This document shows positions 43,968-53,782 of a DNA stretch of 64,000 bases, piece after piece (the first letter of the stretch is position 1; each line of letters begins with the position of its first letter). Source of the DNA: Stella humosa (GTDB lineage: Bacteria > Pseudomonadota > Alphaproteobacteria > ATCC43930 > Allostellaceae); the NCBI RefSeq assembly GCF_006738645.1, contig NZ_AP019700.1, positions 4,818,001 through 4,882,000 of the forward strand, given 5' to 3'. The position numbers and the translations under genes were made by a program. The notes below the pieces were generated by a model. That model was not told where the DNA came from. It did not search any database and worked only from the letters and a program-made list of their open reading frames with translations.

Positions 43968-44535
43968 CGGCAGGTTTCCTCCCGAGCTGGGCCATGCATG
44001 GGCCGGCCGGCCGACGGTCGGCCAGGGGTCCGCGCCCGGGCGATACCGTCCGGACGCGACGCGGGGAACGCCGACATATTGTGTAGCAACGCGCCTCTGC
44101 ACACCATTGCCTGTAGGGTGCCAAAACCGAGTCGCGCGCGCAAGCCAAGCTTGGGCATCGTCTTCTTACCGTCAGGGGCAGGCCCGCATCACCGACCGCG
44201 GAATTCCTTGCCGCCGACGCCCGATTGCCAGTGTCTGGGGGTCCGATGGGAACCCTTAGAGCCGCCGCCGGTTGGCCTGTCAAGAGAATTGAATGTCCAG
44301 CCCGCCCGTCCCCCAAGACGGAATGACGGCACTCCTGGCGGCATGCCCCCGTTCTCTGTCGCGGGAGCAGCCCGGAACTCCGTCATGGCCGGCGCGGCAG
44401 GTGCGAAGACTGAGCATCCTCGCATGCTGGACACACCGGTTCTCGGACACCGGCCATCACCACGGTCGGTGCGGCGCGGGGCCGGCCGCGTAGTATTGGA
44501 CCCCTGCGCGGCCGGTTCCTTCCTTTCCTCGCCCG
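43968..44535. other. 568-base intergenic region
   Basis: I see no supported gene. Short ORFs on both strands have unconvincing composition and no ribosome sites. The stretch probably holds the ybjN-proC promoter; an AT-richer patch around 44070-44120 is the likeliest place, but I cannot pick clear hexamers. Confidence 0.5.
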
Positions 44536-44820
44536 CTATTCGCCGCTGGGCTGGGGCGCGAACCGCGCCTCCAGGGCGGCAATCCGCGCCTCGAGCTCTG
44601 CCACCCGCAACGCCAGGTCCTCGCCGGTCGCCCGCGCGTTGGCGGCCAGCGTGCGCGCGGCCTCGAACTCCTCCCGGGTCGGCATGTCCATGCGCTGGAG
44701 CATGGATTCGACCTGGCCCTTGGCCCGCGCCTCGACCTCCTGGCGCACGGCGCCCAGCGCGTCGACGGCGCCGCCCGCCAGCCGCGCCAGGTCGTCGAAA
44801 ATCCGCTTGTCGGCCGACAT
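44536..44820 (-). CDS. ubiK: Ubiquinone biosynthesis accessory factor UbiK (BMFP domain)
   Basis: 94 residues: IFDDLARLAGGAVDALGAVR, then MPTREEFEAARTLAANARAT and a C-terminal coiled coil LALRVAELEARIAALEARFA, the BMFP/YqiC family that helps assemble the ubiquinone-synthesis complex with UbiJ. AGGGAGA precedes the ATG by seven bases. Confidence 0.85.
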   Translation of the reverse strand: MSADKRIFDDLARLAGGAVDALGAVRQEVEARAKGQVESMLQRMDMPTREEFEAARTLAANARATGEDLALRVAELEARIAALEARFAPQPSGE

Positions 44821-45019
44821 CGCAATTCTCCCTGGACTGTTCAGGGGCAATCTAGGGTCGCGCCCCGGCACCCGCAACGCATGCGCGCCGCCGACGCCGA
44901 TTTCCAGTCGACGATAACCGCGGCATCGACGATCCTGGCGAACGTAGAAGCGGACGACGGTCCCCGGAACGGCGGGATCGGCGGTTTCCAATCAGCGAGA
45001 AGCGGGAGGAGCGCGGATC

Positions 45020-45772
45020 ATGGCAGCCTCGGACAAGATCGCCCTGGTGACGGGTGCAGGTACCGGTGTCGGTCGCAGTGCGGCACTGGCGCTGGCGAAG
45101 GACGGCTTTGCCGTGGTCCTGGCCGGCCGGCGGCGCGAGCCGCTGGAAGAGACCGCCGCCCAGGCCGGCCAGGCCCGCACCCTGGTGGTGCCGACCGACG
45201 TCGGCGACCCGGCCTCGATCGAGGCCCTGTTTGCCAAGACCATGGAGTCGTTCGGCCGCCTCGACGTGCTCTTCAACAATGCCGGCATCAACGCTCCCGG
45301 CATCCCGTTCGAGGACCTGTCGGTGGCGCAGTGGAAGTCGGTCGTGGACGTGAACCTGACCGGCATGTTCCTGTGCACCCAGGCGGCCTTCCGCATCATG
45401 AAGGCCCAGACGCCCCAGGGCGGCCGCATCATCAACAACGGTTCGATCTCGGCGCACGCGCCGCGGCCGAATTCCGCCCCCTACACGGCCACCAAGCACG
45501 CCGTGACCGGCCTGACCAAGTCGACCAGCCTGGACGGGCGCAAGTACGACATCGCCTGCGGCCAGGTCGACATCGGCAATGCGGCGACCGAGATGACCCA
45601 GCGCATGACCAACGGCGTCATGCAGGCCAACGGCTCGACGATGGTGGAGCCGCGCATGGACGTGGCCCATGTCGGCAGCGCCGTCGCCTACATGGCCAGC
45701 CTGCCGCTCGACGCCAACGTGCAGTTCCTGACCGTGATGGCGACGAAGATGCCCTTCGTCGGCCGCGGCTAG
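45020..45772 (+). CDS. SDR family oxidoreductase
   Basis: 250 residues, classical [13 protein letters not shown] cofactor loop, [18 protein letters not shown] with Ser, YTATK with Tyr and Lys. RRREPLEE after beta-2 (AGRRREP) predicts NADP(H). GGAGG 10 bases before the ATG. It is followed by a serine hydrolase gene 34 bases on. Substrate unknown. Confidence 0.88.
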   Translation: MAASDKIALVTGAGTGVGRSAALALAKDGFAVVLAGRRREPLEETAAQAGQARTLVVPTDVGDPASIEALFAKTMESFGRLDVLFNNAGINAPGIPFEDLSVAQWKSVVDVNLTGMFLCTQAAFRIMKAQTPQGGRIINNGSISAHAPRPNSAPYTATKHAVTGLTKSTSLDGRKYDIACGQVDIGNAATEMTQRMTNGVMQANGSTMVEPRMDVAHVGSAVAYMASLPLDANVQFLTVMATKMPFVGRG

Positions 45773-45806
45773 ACAGGATCGACGATCCCCGGGAAGGGTC
45801 AGCGCC

Positions 45807-47204
45807 ATGGATACGCGATCGACGCCCGCCATCTATAGCGGGCCGGCCGTCAGCCGGCTCCACTACGCCGCCAACACGTCGCTGGTGGACACCGGCAACA
45901 TCCATCTCGTATCCGGCCTGCCCCTGCCCGAGGCGATCCGCTCGACCAACCGCATCGGCGACCTCGACCCGGCCCTCGGCCACGAGGTCCAGCGCGACTG
46001 GCAGCGGATCTATGCCTTCGATGCCGGGCGCGGCACGCTGACCCAGACCATCGGCGGCTATCGCCGCACGCTGCGCCACTATGGCGGGCTGGGCTGCATC
46101 CTGCTGCCGGCCGGGTTCGACGACGTCTTCTTCGACACCACGCCCTATCGCGCGCCCAAGCCGGCGCACGCGTCGTCGGACTTCGACATCGACACCGGCG
46201 CCATGGCCGACGATGCGCTGGCGGCGGCCGTCGACCTGGCATTCGCGCCCGATTCCATGACCGCCTCGCTGCTGGTGATCCAGGGGGGTCGCATCATCGC
46301 CGAGCGCTATGGCGCCGGGGCCGATGCCGACACGATGCTGGCCAGTTGGTCCATGGGCAAGAGCATCGCCGCCCTCGTGATCGGCCGGCTGGTGCAGGAA
46401 GGCCGGCTCGACATCATGGCCGAGGCGCCGATCGACGAGTGGCGCACGGTGCCGGAGGATTCGCGCCACCGCATCCGCCCGGCCGACCTGATGCGGATGA
46501 GCAGCGGCCTGCGCTTTTCCGGCGCGCGCGAGGCCCCGCACCTGTGGGGCCGCGGCGTGGCCGACCACCAGCTCGTCTATGCCGAGGCGATCGACAGCTA
46601 CGCCTTCTCGCTGGCCCAGCCGGTGCAGCACCCGCCCGAGACAATCGGCCGCTACCGCAACTGCGACATCGCCGCGCTCGGCGCCATCGCCGCCCGCGCC
46701 GAGCGGGCGGCCGGGCGCGACCCGCTGACCCTGGTCGAGCGCCTGCTGCTGGCGCCGCTGGGCATCCGCCGGATGACCCTGTCGGCCGATGCCTATGGCA
46801 ACATCATCTATACCGGCATGAACTACGGCACGGCGCGCGACTGGGCCCGCCTCGGCCAGCTCTGCCTGGCACGCGGGGAATGGGCCGGCCAGCGCCTGGT
46901 GCCGGCCGAGTTCGTGGACTTCATGGCCACGCCCGCCCCCGCCTGGCTGTCCCTGCCCGAGCCGCTGAGCGATTTTCACCACCTCTATGGCGGCGGCTGC
47001 TGGCTCAACCGGCCGACCCAGCGGGTGGCCTCGCCCTGGGCGCTGCCGGCCGACGCCTACAACTTCGCGGGCGCCGGTGGGCAGCGAGTCTTCGTCGTGC
47101 CGTCGATGGACATGGTGATCGTCCGCCACGGCCACATGCGCGGGGTCGAGCCCGACCAGCGCACCAACGACTTCCTGAAGGCGTTGATGCGCGTGCTCGG
47201 CTGA
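45807..47204 (+). CDS. Serine hydrolase, beta-lactamase/6-aminohexanoate-dimer-hydrolase type
   Basis: 465 residues in the class C beta-lactamase/PBP fold. Catalytic SxxK is S182-MGK185 in ASWSMGKSIAAL, Y283-R-N285 is the YxN motif, and RHGHMRG near the end supplies the third motif. An N-terminal region of about 130 residues precedes the fold (IYSGPAVSRLHYAANTSLVD), usual in relatives of nylon-oligomer hydrolase. No signal peptide, so a cytoplasmic amidase/esterase is likelier than a beta-lactamase. Confidence 0.8.
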   Translation: MDTRSTPAIYSGPAVSRLHYAANTSLVDTGNIHLVSGLPLPEAIRSTNRIGDLDPALGHEVQRDWQRIYAFDAGRGTLTQTIGGYRRTLRHYGGLGCILLPAGFDDVFFDTTPYRAPKPAHASSDFDIDTGAMADDALAAAVDLAFAPDSMTASLLVIQGGRIIAERYGAGADADTMLASWSMGKSIAALVIGRLVQEGRLDIMAEAPIDEWRTVPEDSRHRIRPADLMRMSSGLRFSGAREAPHLWGRGVADHQLVYAEAIDSYAFSLAQPVQHPPETIGRYRNCDIAALGAIAARAERAAGRDPLTLVERLLLAPLGIRRMTLSADAYGNIIYTGMNYGTARDWARLGQLCLARGEWAGQRLVPAEFVDFMATPAPAWLSLPEPLSDFHHLYGGGCWLNRPTQRVASPWALPADAYNFAGAGGQRVFVVPSMDMVIVRHGHMRGVEPDQRTNDFLKALMRVLG

Positions 47205-47211
47205 GGCGCCC

Positions 47212-48150
47212 TCAGTAGCCGCGCGCGCGATCCACCGTCCCCAGCAGCGCCTCGCCGCGCTGGTGGCGGCGGAGGTTTTCCAGGAAGACGAAGGCCGCGG
47301 TCTGCGGCTGGGTCATGCTGGCGACATGCGGGGTCATGACGATCTTCGGATGCGACCAGAAGGGGTGGCCGGCCGGTGCCGGCTCGGTCGACACCACGTC
47401 GACGACCGCGCCCGAGAGATGGCCGGAATCGAGGGCCGCCACCAGGTCTGCATCGGCCAAATGGCCACCGCGCCCGACATTGACGATGCCGGCCCCGGCC
47501 GGCAGGGCGGCAAAGGTGCGAGCGTCGAGGATGCCGCGCGTCTCCGGCGTCAGGGGCACCAGGCAGACCAGGATGTCGGTGGTGGCCAGGAACGTCGCCA
47601 GCCCTTCGGCGCCGGCATGGCACTCCACCCCCTCGATCGTCTTGGCCGTCCGGCTCCACCCCGACAAGGGGAATCCGAAGGGCTTCAACCGCTCGAGTGC
47701 TGCCTGGCCCAGCGAGCCCAACCCCATGATGCCGACCCGCCGCCGCGCGGCCGGGACGACGCGCATCTCGTTCCACTTGCCGGCGCGCTGGAACTCCAGA
47801 TAGGCGAGGAGGTCGCGATGCAGCATCAGCACGCTCATCACGACGTACTCGGCCATGCTGGCGATCAGGTTCGGGTCGACCATGCGCACGACCGGCAGGT
47901 GGGCCGGCACCGACGTCAGGTCGAGCTGGTCGACCCCGGCCGCGACCGAGAACAGCACCTCCAGCTTGGGGAAGGTCGTCGCCAGGTCGGCCGGCGGCTG
48001 CCAGGCGACGAGGTAGCGCACGTCGGCCGTGTCGCCGACATCGGGCCACATGCGGAAATCGACGTCGGGCGCATGCTGGGCCAGCAGGGCCGCCCATTCG
48101 CGCCCGCGCACCGGATCGGACTTGTAGACGACGGAAATGGGAGCGGTCAT
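47212..48150 (-). CDS. D-2-hydroxyacid dehydrogenase, GhrA-like
   Basis: 312 residues: VGIMGLGSLGQAALERL (NAD(P) loop 143-148), NVGRGGHLAD (Arg227), DVVSTEPAP (Glu256) and MTPHVASMTQP (His275) give the full Arg-Glu-His active site. The short N-terminal domain and FSVAAGVDQL suit glyoxylate/hydroxypyruvate reductase A. ATG 48150 is preferred to 48216, which would overlap the upstream SDR. Confidence 0.87.
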   Translation of the reverse strand: MTAPISVVYKSDPVRGREWAALLAQHAPDVDFRMWPDVGDTADVRYLVAWQPPADLATTFPKLEVLFSVAAGVDQLDLTSVPAHLPVVRMVDPNLIASMAEYVVMSVLMLHRDLLAYLEFQRAGKWNEMRVVPAARRRVGIMGLGSLGQAALERLKPFGFPLSGWSRTAKTIEGVECHAGAEGLATFLATTDILVCLVPLTPETRGILDARTFAALPAGAGIVNVGRGGHLADADLVAALDSGHLSGAVVDVVSTEPAPAGHPFWSHPKIVMTPHVASMTQPQTAAFVFLENLRRHQRGEALLGTVDRARGY

Positions 48151-48203
48151 GGCAGGCGAACCCTTGTCTGGAGGCTGCGTCGACGAGGCAAGCGGCATGC
48201 CGG

Positions 48204-48947
48204 TCAGCAGGCCCACTGGAAACCGTCGACCACGAAATGCTGGCCGGTGATGAAGTTGGGCTCCGACGTTGCCAGGAAGACCACGAGCTGGGCCACGTCC
48301 TGCGGCGTGCCGACCCGGCCGAGTGCGATGCCGCGGCTGAATTCCGCCTCGCGGGCGGCGATCATGCCGCTGACCAGCTCGGTCTTGATGACGCCGGGGC
48401 AGATGGCGTTGACTGCGATCGTGGGCCCGAGCTCCTTGGCCAGAGCGCGCGTCATGCCGAGGATGCCGGCCTTGGCGGCGGCATAGGCAAAGCGGCTGAC
48501 GGCACTGGTGACGCCGCCGCTCAGCGCGTTGACCGAGGACATGCTGGCGATGCGCCCGCCACCCTGGGCCAGCATCGCGGGCGCCACGGCCTGCACATAG
48601 TTGAAGCAGCTCTTGAGGTTGATCGCGATGGTGCGATCGAACTCCTCCTCCGACACCTCCAGGATGCCCTTGGGCATCGACCGGCCGGCATTGTTGAGGA
48701 GGAAGTCGACGCGGCCCCAGGCCGCGACCACATCAGCCGCCACCGCCTTTGCGCGCGCGTGATCGACGACGTCGGCCTCGAAGGTCAGCACCTGGCGGCC
48801 GAGGGCGGCGATCTCGGCTGCGGTCGTCGCCATGTCGTCGGCCAGCAGGTCGACCAGCGCGATGTCGAAGCCCTTTTCGGCCAGCGCCAGGGCGCAAGCC
48901 CGGCCGATGCCGCGGGCACCGCCGGTCACGATCGCCGTCCGTCGCAT
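48204..48947 (-). CDS. SDR family oxidoreductase
   Basis: 247 residues: TGGARGIGRA loop, LLNNAGRSM, IASMSSVNAL with Ser and YAAAK with Tyr-x3-Lys; ITGQHFVVDGFQWAC C-terminus. Asp at the end of beta-2 (LVDLLAD) suggests NAD(H). It lies 53 bases upstream of the hydroxyacid dehydrogenase on the same strand and is divergent from the next SDR. Confidence 0.88.
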   Translation of the reverse strand: MRRTAIVTGGARGIGRACALALAEKGFDIALVDLLADDMATTAAEIAALGRQVLTFEADVVDHARAKAVAADVVAAWGRVDFLLNNAGRSMPKGILEVSEEEFDRTIAINLKSCFNYVQAVAPAMLAQGGGRIASMSSVNALSGGVTSAVSRFAYAAAKAGILGMTRALAKELGPTIAVNAICPGVIKTELVSGMIAAREAEFSRGIALGRVGTPQDVAQLVVFLATSEPNFITGQHFVVDGFQWAC

Positions 48948-49028
48948 TCTTCGCTCTCCTCGGGGTCACGGGGCTGCCCAAGGCTGCTAGCATGCCGGCC
49001 GGCGCCGCGCATCCATCTGGGGACCGCC

Positions 49029-49802
49029 TTGGACATCCATTTCGAGAATCGCCGAATTGTCGTGACCGGTGCCGCCCGCGGCATCGGCCAGGGCATCGCG
49101 CGCGCGTTCGCCGAGCGCGGCGGCACCGTCTTCGCCTGCGACCTGCTGGCCGACGAGTTGGCCGCGCTCGCCCGATCGGTCGCACCCGCACGCGGCGGCC
49201 GGATCGAGACGCGCGCGGTCGACCTGACGGATGGGCAAGCGGTCGCGGGCTTCGTCGCCGAGGCCGGCGCGGACGGTCCTGTCGACGTGCTGGTGACGGT
49301 GGCGGGCGGCGTACGCGGGCAGGTGCCGCGGCCGATCGAGGCGGTCGACGAGGACAGCTGGCGGGCGATCTACGATGCCAACGTCATGACCGCGTTCCAT
49401 GCCGCGAAGGCCGTGGTTCCCGGCATGAAGGCCGCCGGCCGCGGGCGGATCGTCACCATCTCCAGCGGCGCCGGGCTGCGGCCCAGCATGACCGGCATCC
49501 AGTCCTACTGCTCGTCCAAGCATGCGGTGGTCGGCCTCAGCCGGCAGCTCGCCCACGAGCTGGGGCCATTCGGCATCACCGTCAATTCGATCGCGCCCGG
49601 CTTCCTGCGTACCAGCCCCGACTATGAGCGCCAATGGGACGGCTATGGCCCGGCCGGCCAGCAGGCGCTGGTGGAGCGCATCGCCATGCGCCGTCTGGGC
49701 CAGCCCGAGGACATCGCCTGGGCCACCCTGTTCCTGGCGTCGGACTATGCCTCCTGGATCACCGGGCAGGTGCTGCCCGTGTCCGGCAACCCATTTCCCT
49801 GA
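49029..49802 (+). CDS. SDR family oxidoreductase
   Basis: 257 residues from TTG 49029 (GGGGA 5-6 bases upstream): VVTGAARGIGQGIA, VTVAGGVRGQ, IVTISSGAGLRPS and YCSSK. No ATG is available near the fold start, so TTG is the best choice. ACDLLADE suggests NAD(H). A deacetylase gene follows 24 bases later on the same strand and is probably cotranscribed. Confidence 0.83.
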   Translation: MDIHFENRRIVVTGAARGIGQGIARAFAERGGTVFACDLLADELAALARSVAPARGGRIETRAVDLTDGQAVAGFVAEAGADGPVDVLVTVAGGVRGQVPRPIEAVDEDSWRAIYDANVMTAFHAAKAVVPGMKAAGRGRIVTISSGAGLRPSMTGIQSYCSSKHAVVGLSRQLAHELGPFGITVNSIAPGFLRTSPDYERQWDGYGPAGQQALVERIAMRRLGQPEDIAWATLFLASDYASWITGQVLPVSGNPFP

Positions 49803-49826
49803 CCCTTGCTGCTCCGGAGAAACCCC

Positions 49827-50747
49827 ATGGCGCTGCGCCCCTTACCCGCCGCCGTCCCGCCCGCCGAACTCGAGCCCTGGCAATGGCCCGAGGCGCAATG
49901 GCGCGGCATCGTCGACCAGGTCCGCGCCGGGCGGACGCTGCGGCCGGAGCGCTGGCCGGGCGGCGCGCGCTGCGCAGTCGCATTGTCGTTCGATTCCGAC
50001 CATGAGACGAACGAGCTGCGCGACGGCGGCAAGTCCATCGGCCGCATGAGCCAGGGGCAGTACGGCGCCCGCCAGGGCGTGCCGCGCATCCTCGACATCC
50101 TGGCGCGCCACGCCGTGCCGGCCAGCTTCTATGTGCCGGCCGTGGTCGCCACCCTCTATCCCGACGAGCAGCGCCGCGTGGTGCGGGAGGGCCATGAGGT
50201 CGCCATCCATGGCTGGATCCACGAGCGCAACTCGATCCTGGGCGAGGCCGACGAGCGCGACCTGCAGATGCGCTCGGCCGACGTGCTGGAGAGGATCACC
50301 GGCGTGCGCCCGGTCGGCATCCGCACGCCGTCCTGGGACTTCAGCCCCAACACGCTGGCGATCACGCGCGACATGGGCCTCCTCTACGACAGCTCGCTGA
50401 TGGCCGACGTCGACTGCTACGAGCTGGAGATGCATGGCGAGCCGACCGGTGTCGTCGAGCTGCCGGTGGAATGGATCCGCGACGACGCGGTCTATTTCTC
50501 GATGAACCGCTTCAGCGCGCTGCGCCCCTACACCCCGCCCGAGGGCGTCTTCGACATCTTCCGGCGCGAGTTCGACGCGGCCTATGCCGAGGGCGGGCTG
50601 TTCCAGCTGACCATGCACCCGCACATGATCGGCTATCGCTCGCGCATCTGGATTCTGGAGGAGATCATCCGCCATGCGCGCACCCATGCGGATGTTTGGT
50701 TCGCCACCCATGCCGATGTCGTGCGGCATGTGAAGGAAGCCTGCTGA
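49827..50747 (+). CDS. Polysaccharide deacetylase-fold amidohydrolase
   Basis: 306 residues in the NodB/CE4 fold: VALSFDSDHETNELRD (metal Asp), GHEVAIHGWIHERNSIL (His-x3-His), GIRTPSWDFSPNTL and FQLTMHPHMIGYRSR. This layout is like PuuE-type and peptidoglycan-type deacetylases that act on N-acyl or ring amides. ATG 49827 has GGAG seven bases upstream. It lies just before a TRAP receptor gene, so it may work on the imported substrate. Confidence 0.82.
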   Translation: MALRPLPAAVPPAELEPWQWPEAQWRGIVDQVRAGRTLRPERWPGGARCAVALSFDSDHETNELRDGGKSIGRMSQGQYGARQGVPRILDILARHAVPASFYVPAVVATLYPDEQRRVVREGHEVAIHGWIHERNSILGEADERDLQMRSADVLERITGVRPVGIRTPSWDFSPNTLAITRDMGLLYDSSLMADVDCYELEMHGEPTGVVELPVEWIRDDAVYFSMNRFSALRPYTPPEGVFDIFRREFDAAYAEGGLFQLTMHPHMIGYRSRIWILEEIIRHARTHADVWFATHADVVRHVKEAC

Positions 50748-50802
50748 CGCCTGACCCGGGCGGCAGGCGGTCGCCCGGCAACGAGAACAACCGGAGGAAA
50801 CC

Positions 50803-51804
50803 ATGTCACGGATCGATTCGTCCCTGTCCCGCGGACTGGCCGCAGCAGCGGTGCTCGCTGCCGGCCTGACGCTGACGACCACCGCCCAGGCCCAGACCTG
50901 GAAAGGCTATACCTTCATCCCGTCCGTCACCCATGCCGCCTACAAGAACCTGGAGGCGATGGGGGCGGAGTTCACCAAGGTGTCGGGCGGCCGGATCCAG
51001 GTGCGCAACAGCGCCGGCGGCCAGTTGCCGGTCAACGCCACCTCGATCACGCAGGCCGTCGGCGAGGGCATCATCACCTTCGCCCAGGATGGCTTCTATA
51101 CCGGCAACATCCAGATCGGCGCCCTGCCCTTCCTGCCGATGCTGGCCGGCAACTACGAGGAGTTCCAGAAGATCGTCGCCCTGCTGGAGCCCTACCTGCA
51201 GGCCGAGTTGGACAAGCGTGGCGTCAAGCTGCTGGCGACCTACAACTTCCCGCAGCAGACGATCTGGGCCACGTCCGAGCTGACGGCGATGGACCAGCTT
51301 CAGGGCAAGAAGCTGCGCGTCGCCAACAACCCGCAGGCGCAGTTCTTCCAGCGCCTGGGGGCCATTCCGGTGACGCTCGGCACGCCCGAGGTGGCGTCCG
51401 CCCTGCAACGCAGCGTCGTCGACGGGGTCGTCACCGCCAGCGCCGGCGGCGGTCTGCTGTGGGGCGACATGTTCAAGTCGAACTACCGCATCACGATCTG
51501 CTGGGACAACTTCCTGATCATCGTGAACAAGGAAGCGTTCGAGAAGCTGCCCGCCGACATGCAGCCGAAGATCGTGGCCGCGGCCCGCCAGCACGCCGAC
51601 GCGCTGACCCGCGAGCTGGCCCAGTCGGAGATCACCAGCACCGAGATGCTGAAGGGCAAGGGCATCAAGATGTCGGAGCCGTCGCCCGAGATCGTGAAGG
51701 CCATGACCGCAAAGGCCGAGCCGGTGTGGAACGAATGGGCCAAGGGCGTCGGGCCGCAGGCGGTCGAGGCGCTGGCCAAGGCCCGCACGGCGATCGGCCA
51801 CTGA
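50803..51804 (+). CDS. TRAP transporter substrate-binding protein (DctP)
   Basis: 333-residue periplasmic receptor with Sec signal (GLAAAAVLAAGLTLTTTAQA, then Q). Mature part: YKNLEAMGAEFTKVSGGRIQ and GKKLRVANNPQAQFFQRLGA, with the Arg of the carboxylate clamp. GGAGG six bases before the ATG. Its permease genes face it on the opposite strand. Confidence 0.88.
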   Translation: MSRIDSSLSRGLAAAAVLAAGLTLTTTAQAQTWKGYTFIPSVTHAAYKNLEAMGAEFTKVSGGRIQVRNSAGGQLPVNATSITQAVGEGIITFAQDGFYTGNIQIGALPFLPMLAGNYEEFQKIVALLEPYLQAELDKRGVKLLATYNFPQQTIWATSELTAMDQLQGKKLRVANNPQAQFFQRLGAIPVTLGTPEVASALQRSVVDGVVTASAGGGLLWGDMFKSNYRITICWDNFLIIVNKEAFEKLPADMQPKIVAAARQHADALTRELAQSEITSTEMLKGKGIKMSEPSPEIVKAMTAKAEPVWNEWAKGVGPQAVEALAKARTAIGH

Positions 51805-51808
51805 CGGG

Positions 51809-51847
51809 AGGCCCCGGGGAATGGTCGGCGGCCATCCCCCGGGGCTT
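51809..51847. terminator. Bidirectional intrinsic terminator
   Basis: GCCCCGGGGAATGG (51811-51824) and CCATCCCCCGGGGC (51832-51845) form a 14-bp stem with one mismatch and a seven-base loop, extended by A-T and G-T pairs, exactly between two convergent TRAP genes. A short TT follows on the plus strand. Confidence 0.65.
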
Positions 51848-51849
51848 CG

Positions 51850-53157
51850 TCATCGGTCGAACATCTGGCCCGGCAGCCAGAGAGCGATCTCCGGGAACAG
51901 GGTCAGCAGGCCGGCGAAGCCGATGATCAGGAACCAGTAGGGTCCGCAGCCGAGGTTGACGTCGCGGAGCGGCCATTTCGAGATGCCCTGGACGACGAAC
52001 AGGTTGATCCCGAAGGGCGGGGTTATCTGGCCCAGCTCGACCATGATCACCAGGATGACGCCGAACCAGATGCCGTCGAAGCCGAAGCCGATGACGGCGG
52101 GATAGAGCAGCGGCACCGTCAGCACGATCATGCCGATGCTGTCCACGACGCAGCCCAGCACGATGTACATGAGCACGATCGCGATCAGGAACTGGTAGCG
52201 GTCAAGCCCGCTTTCGACCAGCAGGCGGGCAATGTTCTGCGACACGCCCACATTCTCGACCGCGTAGGCGAAGATGAAGGCGGTCAGGATGATGAACAGC
52301 AGGGCGCAGCTAATCTTCACCGTGTTGGTCAGCGCCGCCCGGAAACGTGCCAGCGTCAGGTCGCCCCAGATGACGCTGACGACGACCGCCAGCGACGCGC
52401 CGATCGCACCCGCCTCGGTCGGGGTGGCGAAGCCGAAATAGATCCCGCCCAGCACCGTCGCCATCAGCAGGATGAAGGGCAACAGGTCGATCAGCGCCCG
52501 CATCTTCTCGGCCAGCGACACATGGGTGCGGTCGCGCGGCGCCACGCCCGGGCGCATCCAGGCGACGATGCCGACATAGACCATGAAGATGAAGGCGAGC
52601 AGGAAGCCCGGGACGATGCCGGCCATGAACAGCCGCGCGATCGACGTCTCCGTGAAGGTGCCGTAGATGATGAAGGGGATGGAGGGCGGGATGAGGATGC
52701 CCAGCGTGCCGCCGGCACACAGGCTGCCGGCCGCCATCCGCCGGTCGTAGCCACGCTGGTCGAGCTGCGGTAGCGCCACCGTGCCGATGGCCGCCGCCGT
52801 GGCGACACTGGACCCGCTGATTGCTGCGAACATGGCGCAGCCGGCGATGTTGGTCTGCAGCAGGCCGCCCGGCAGGCCGCGGACCAGCTTGGTCAACCCG
52901 ATATAGAAGCGATGGCTGACCCCGCTCTGCAGCAGGATGTCGGCCATCAGGATGAACAGCGGGATGGCCGTCAGCGTGAAGCTGTTGACGCTGCCCCAGG
53001 TGACCAGGCCCAGCGCGCGGAAGCCCATCAGCCCGTCGGCGAAGTAGAGGGAGACCAGCCCGGCGATGCCGATGGCAAAGGGGATCCACATGCCCCCCAG
53101 CAGCAGCGCCAGCAGGACGCCCAGCGCCAGCGCGAAATCGGCGACCCAGCCGCTCAT
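51850..53157 (-). CDS. TRAP transporter large permease (DctM)
   Basis: 435 residues, about 12 TM: IPLFILMADILLQSGVSHRF, GCAMFAAISGSSVATAAAIG, GGTLGILIPPSIPFIIYG, GQITPPFGINLFVVQGI. ATG 53157 overlaps the small permease stop (ATGA). Converges on the dctP gene across the terminator. Confidence 0.92.
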   Translation of the reverse strand: MSGWVADFALALGVLLALLLGGMWIPFAIGIAGLVSLYFADGLMGFRALGLVTWGSVNSFTLTAIPLFILMADILLQSGVSHRFYIGLTKLVRGLPGGLLQTNIAGCAMFAAISGSSVATAAAIGTVALPQLDQRGYDRRMAAGSLCAGGTLGILIPPSIPFIIYGTFTETSIARLFMAGIVPGFLLAFIFMVYVGIVAWMRPGVAPRDRTHVSLAEKMRALIDLLPFILLMATVLGGIYFGFATPTEAGAIGASLAVVVSVIWGDLTLARFRAALTNTVKISCALLFIILTAFIFAYAVENVGVSQNIARLLVESGLDRYQFLIAIVLMYIVLGCVVDSIGMIVLTVPLLYPAVIGFGFDGIWFGVILVIMVELGQITPPFGINLFVVQGISKWPLRDVNLGCGPYWFLIIGFAGLLTLFPEIALWLPGQMFDR

Positions 53158-53690
53158 GACGACACCCGCGGCGCGCCGCCGGCCAGCACATGGACGTCGC
53201 GGGCGATCTCGGCCAGCAGGCCCAGCAACAGCAGCAGCGCGCCCACGGGCATGACGAGCTGCGGCAGGTAGATGGGGGTCTCCATCAGCGTCGGCGCCAC
53301 CATGCCGCGCTGCCAGGAGCTGATGGCGAGGCGGCCCATCTGGTAGAGGATCACCACCGCGAAGCCGAGGGACGCCACGTCGAACAGCAGTTCGATCCAG
53401 GCGCGCGCGCGCGACGGCAGGGCATTGATGATGAACTCGACCCGCAGCAGCGCCTGCTCGCGCAGGCTGTAGCTCATGCCCAGGAAGAGCAGCGCCACCA
53501 CCAAATAGCCGCAGGTCTCGTCGACGATCGTCAACGAGAAACCCAGGAACGAACGGCAGATCACCTCCAGCGTGATCAGCACCATCATCGCCACCAGCGA
53601 CAGCTCGGCACCCAGCCGGCCGGCGCCAATCAGGCGATCGACGGCCCACTCCCAGCGCGGCGGGCGCCGGTCGTCCAATCCCACGGTCAT
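53154..53690 (-). CDS. TRAP transporter small permease (DctQ)
   Basis: 178 residues, four TM: LVAMMVLITLEVICRSFLGF, DETCGYLVVALLFLGMSYSL and REQALLRVEFI give the DctQ pattern. ATG 53690 with a G-rich site upstream; the long ORF extension to 55118 is a shadow of the MFS gene. Confidence 0.88.
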   Translation of the reverse strand: MTVGLDDRRPPRWEWAVDRLIGAGRLGAELSLVAMMVLITLEVICRSFLGFSLTIVDETCGYLVVALLFLGMSYSLREQALLRVEFIINALPSRARAWIELLFDVASLGFAVVILYQMGRLAISSWQRGMVAPTLMETPIYLPQLVMPVGALLLLLGLLAEIARDVHVLAGGAPRVSS

Positions 53691-53782
53691 CGGTATTCCC
53701 CCCGGAGTCGCGCCTTGAAGGACGCGTTGCAGGACGGGGACGGTAGGCGTCGGGTCGGCCGGATGCAAGGAAGGCCGCGCCC

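Noticed and set aside
43964-44158. 64-residue minus-strand ORF upstream of ybjN
   Set aside because: Starts plausibly with MPKLGLRARLG but has no ribosome site, degenerates into Arg/Pro and overlaps the ybjN start.
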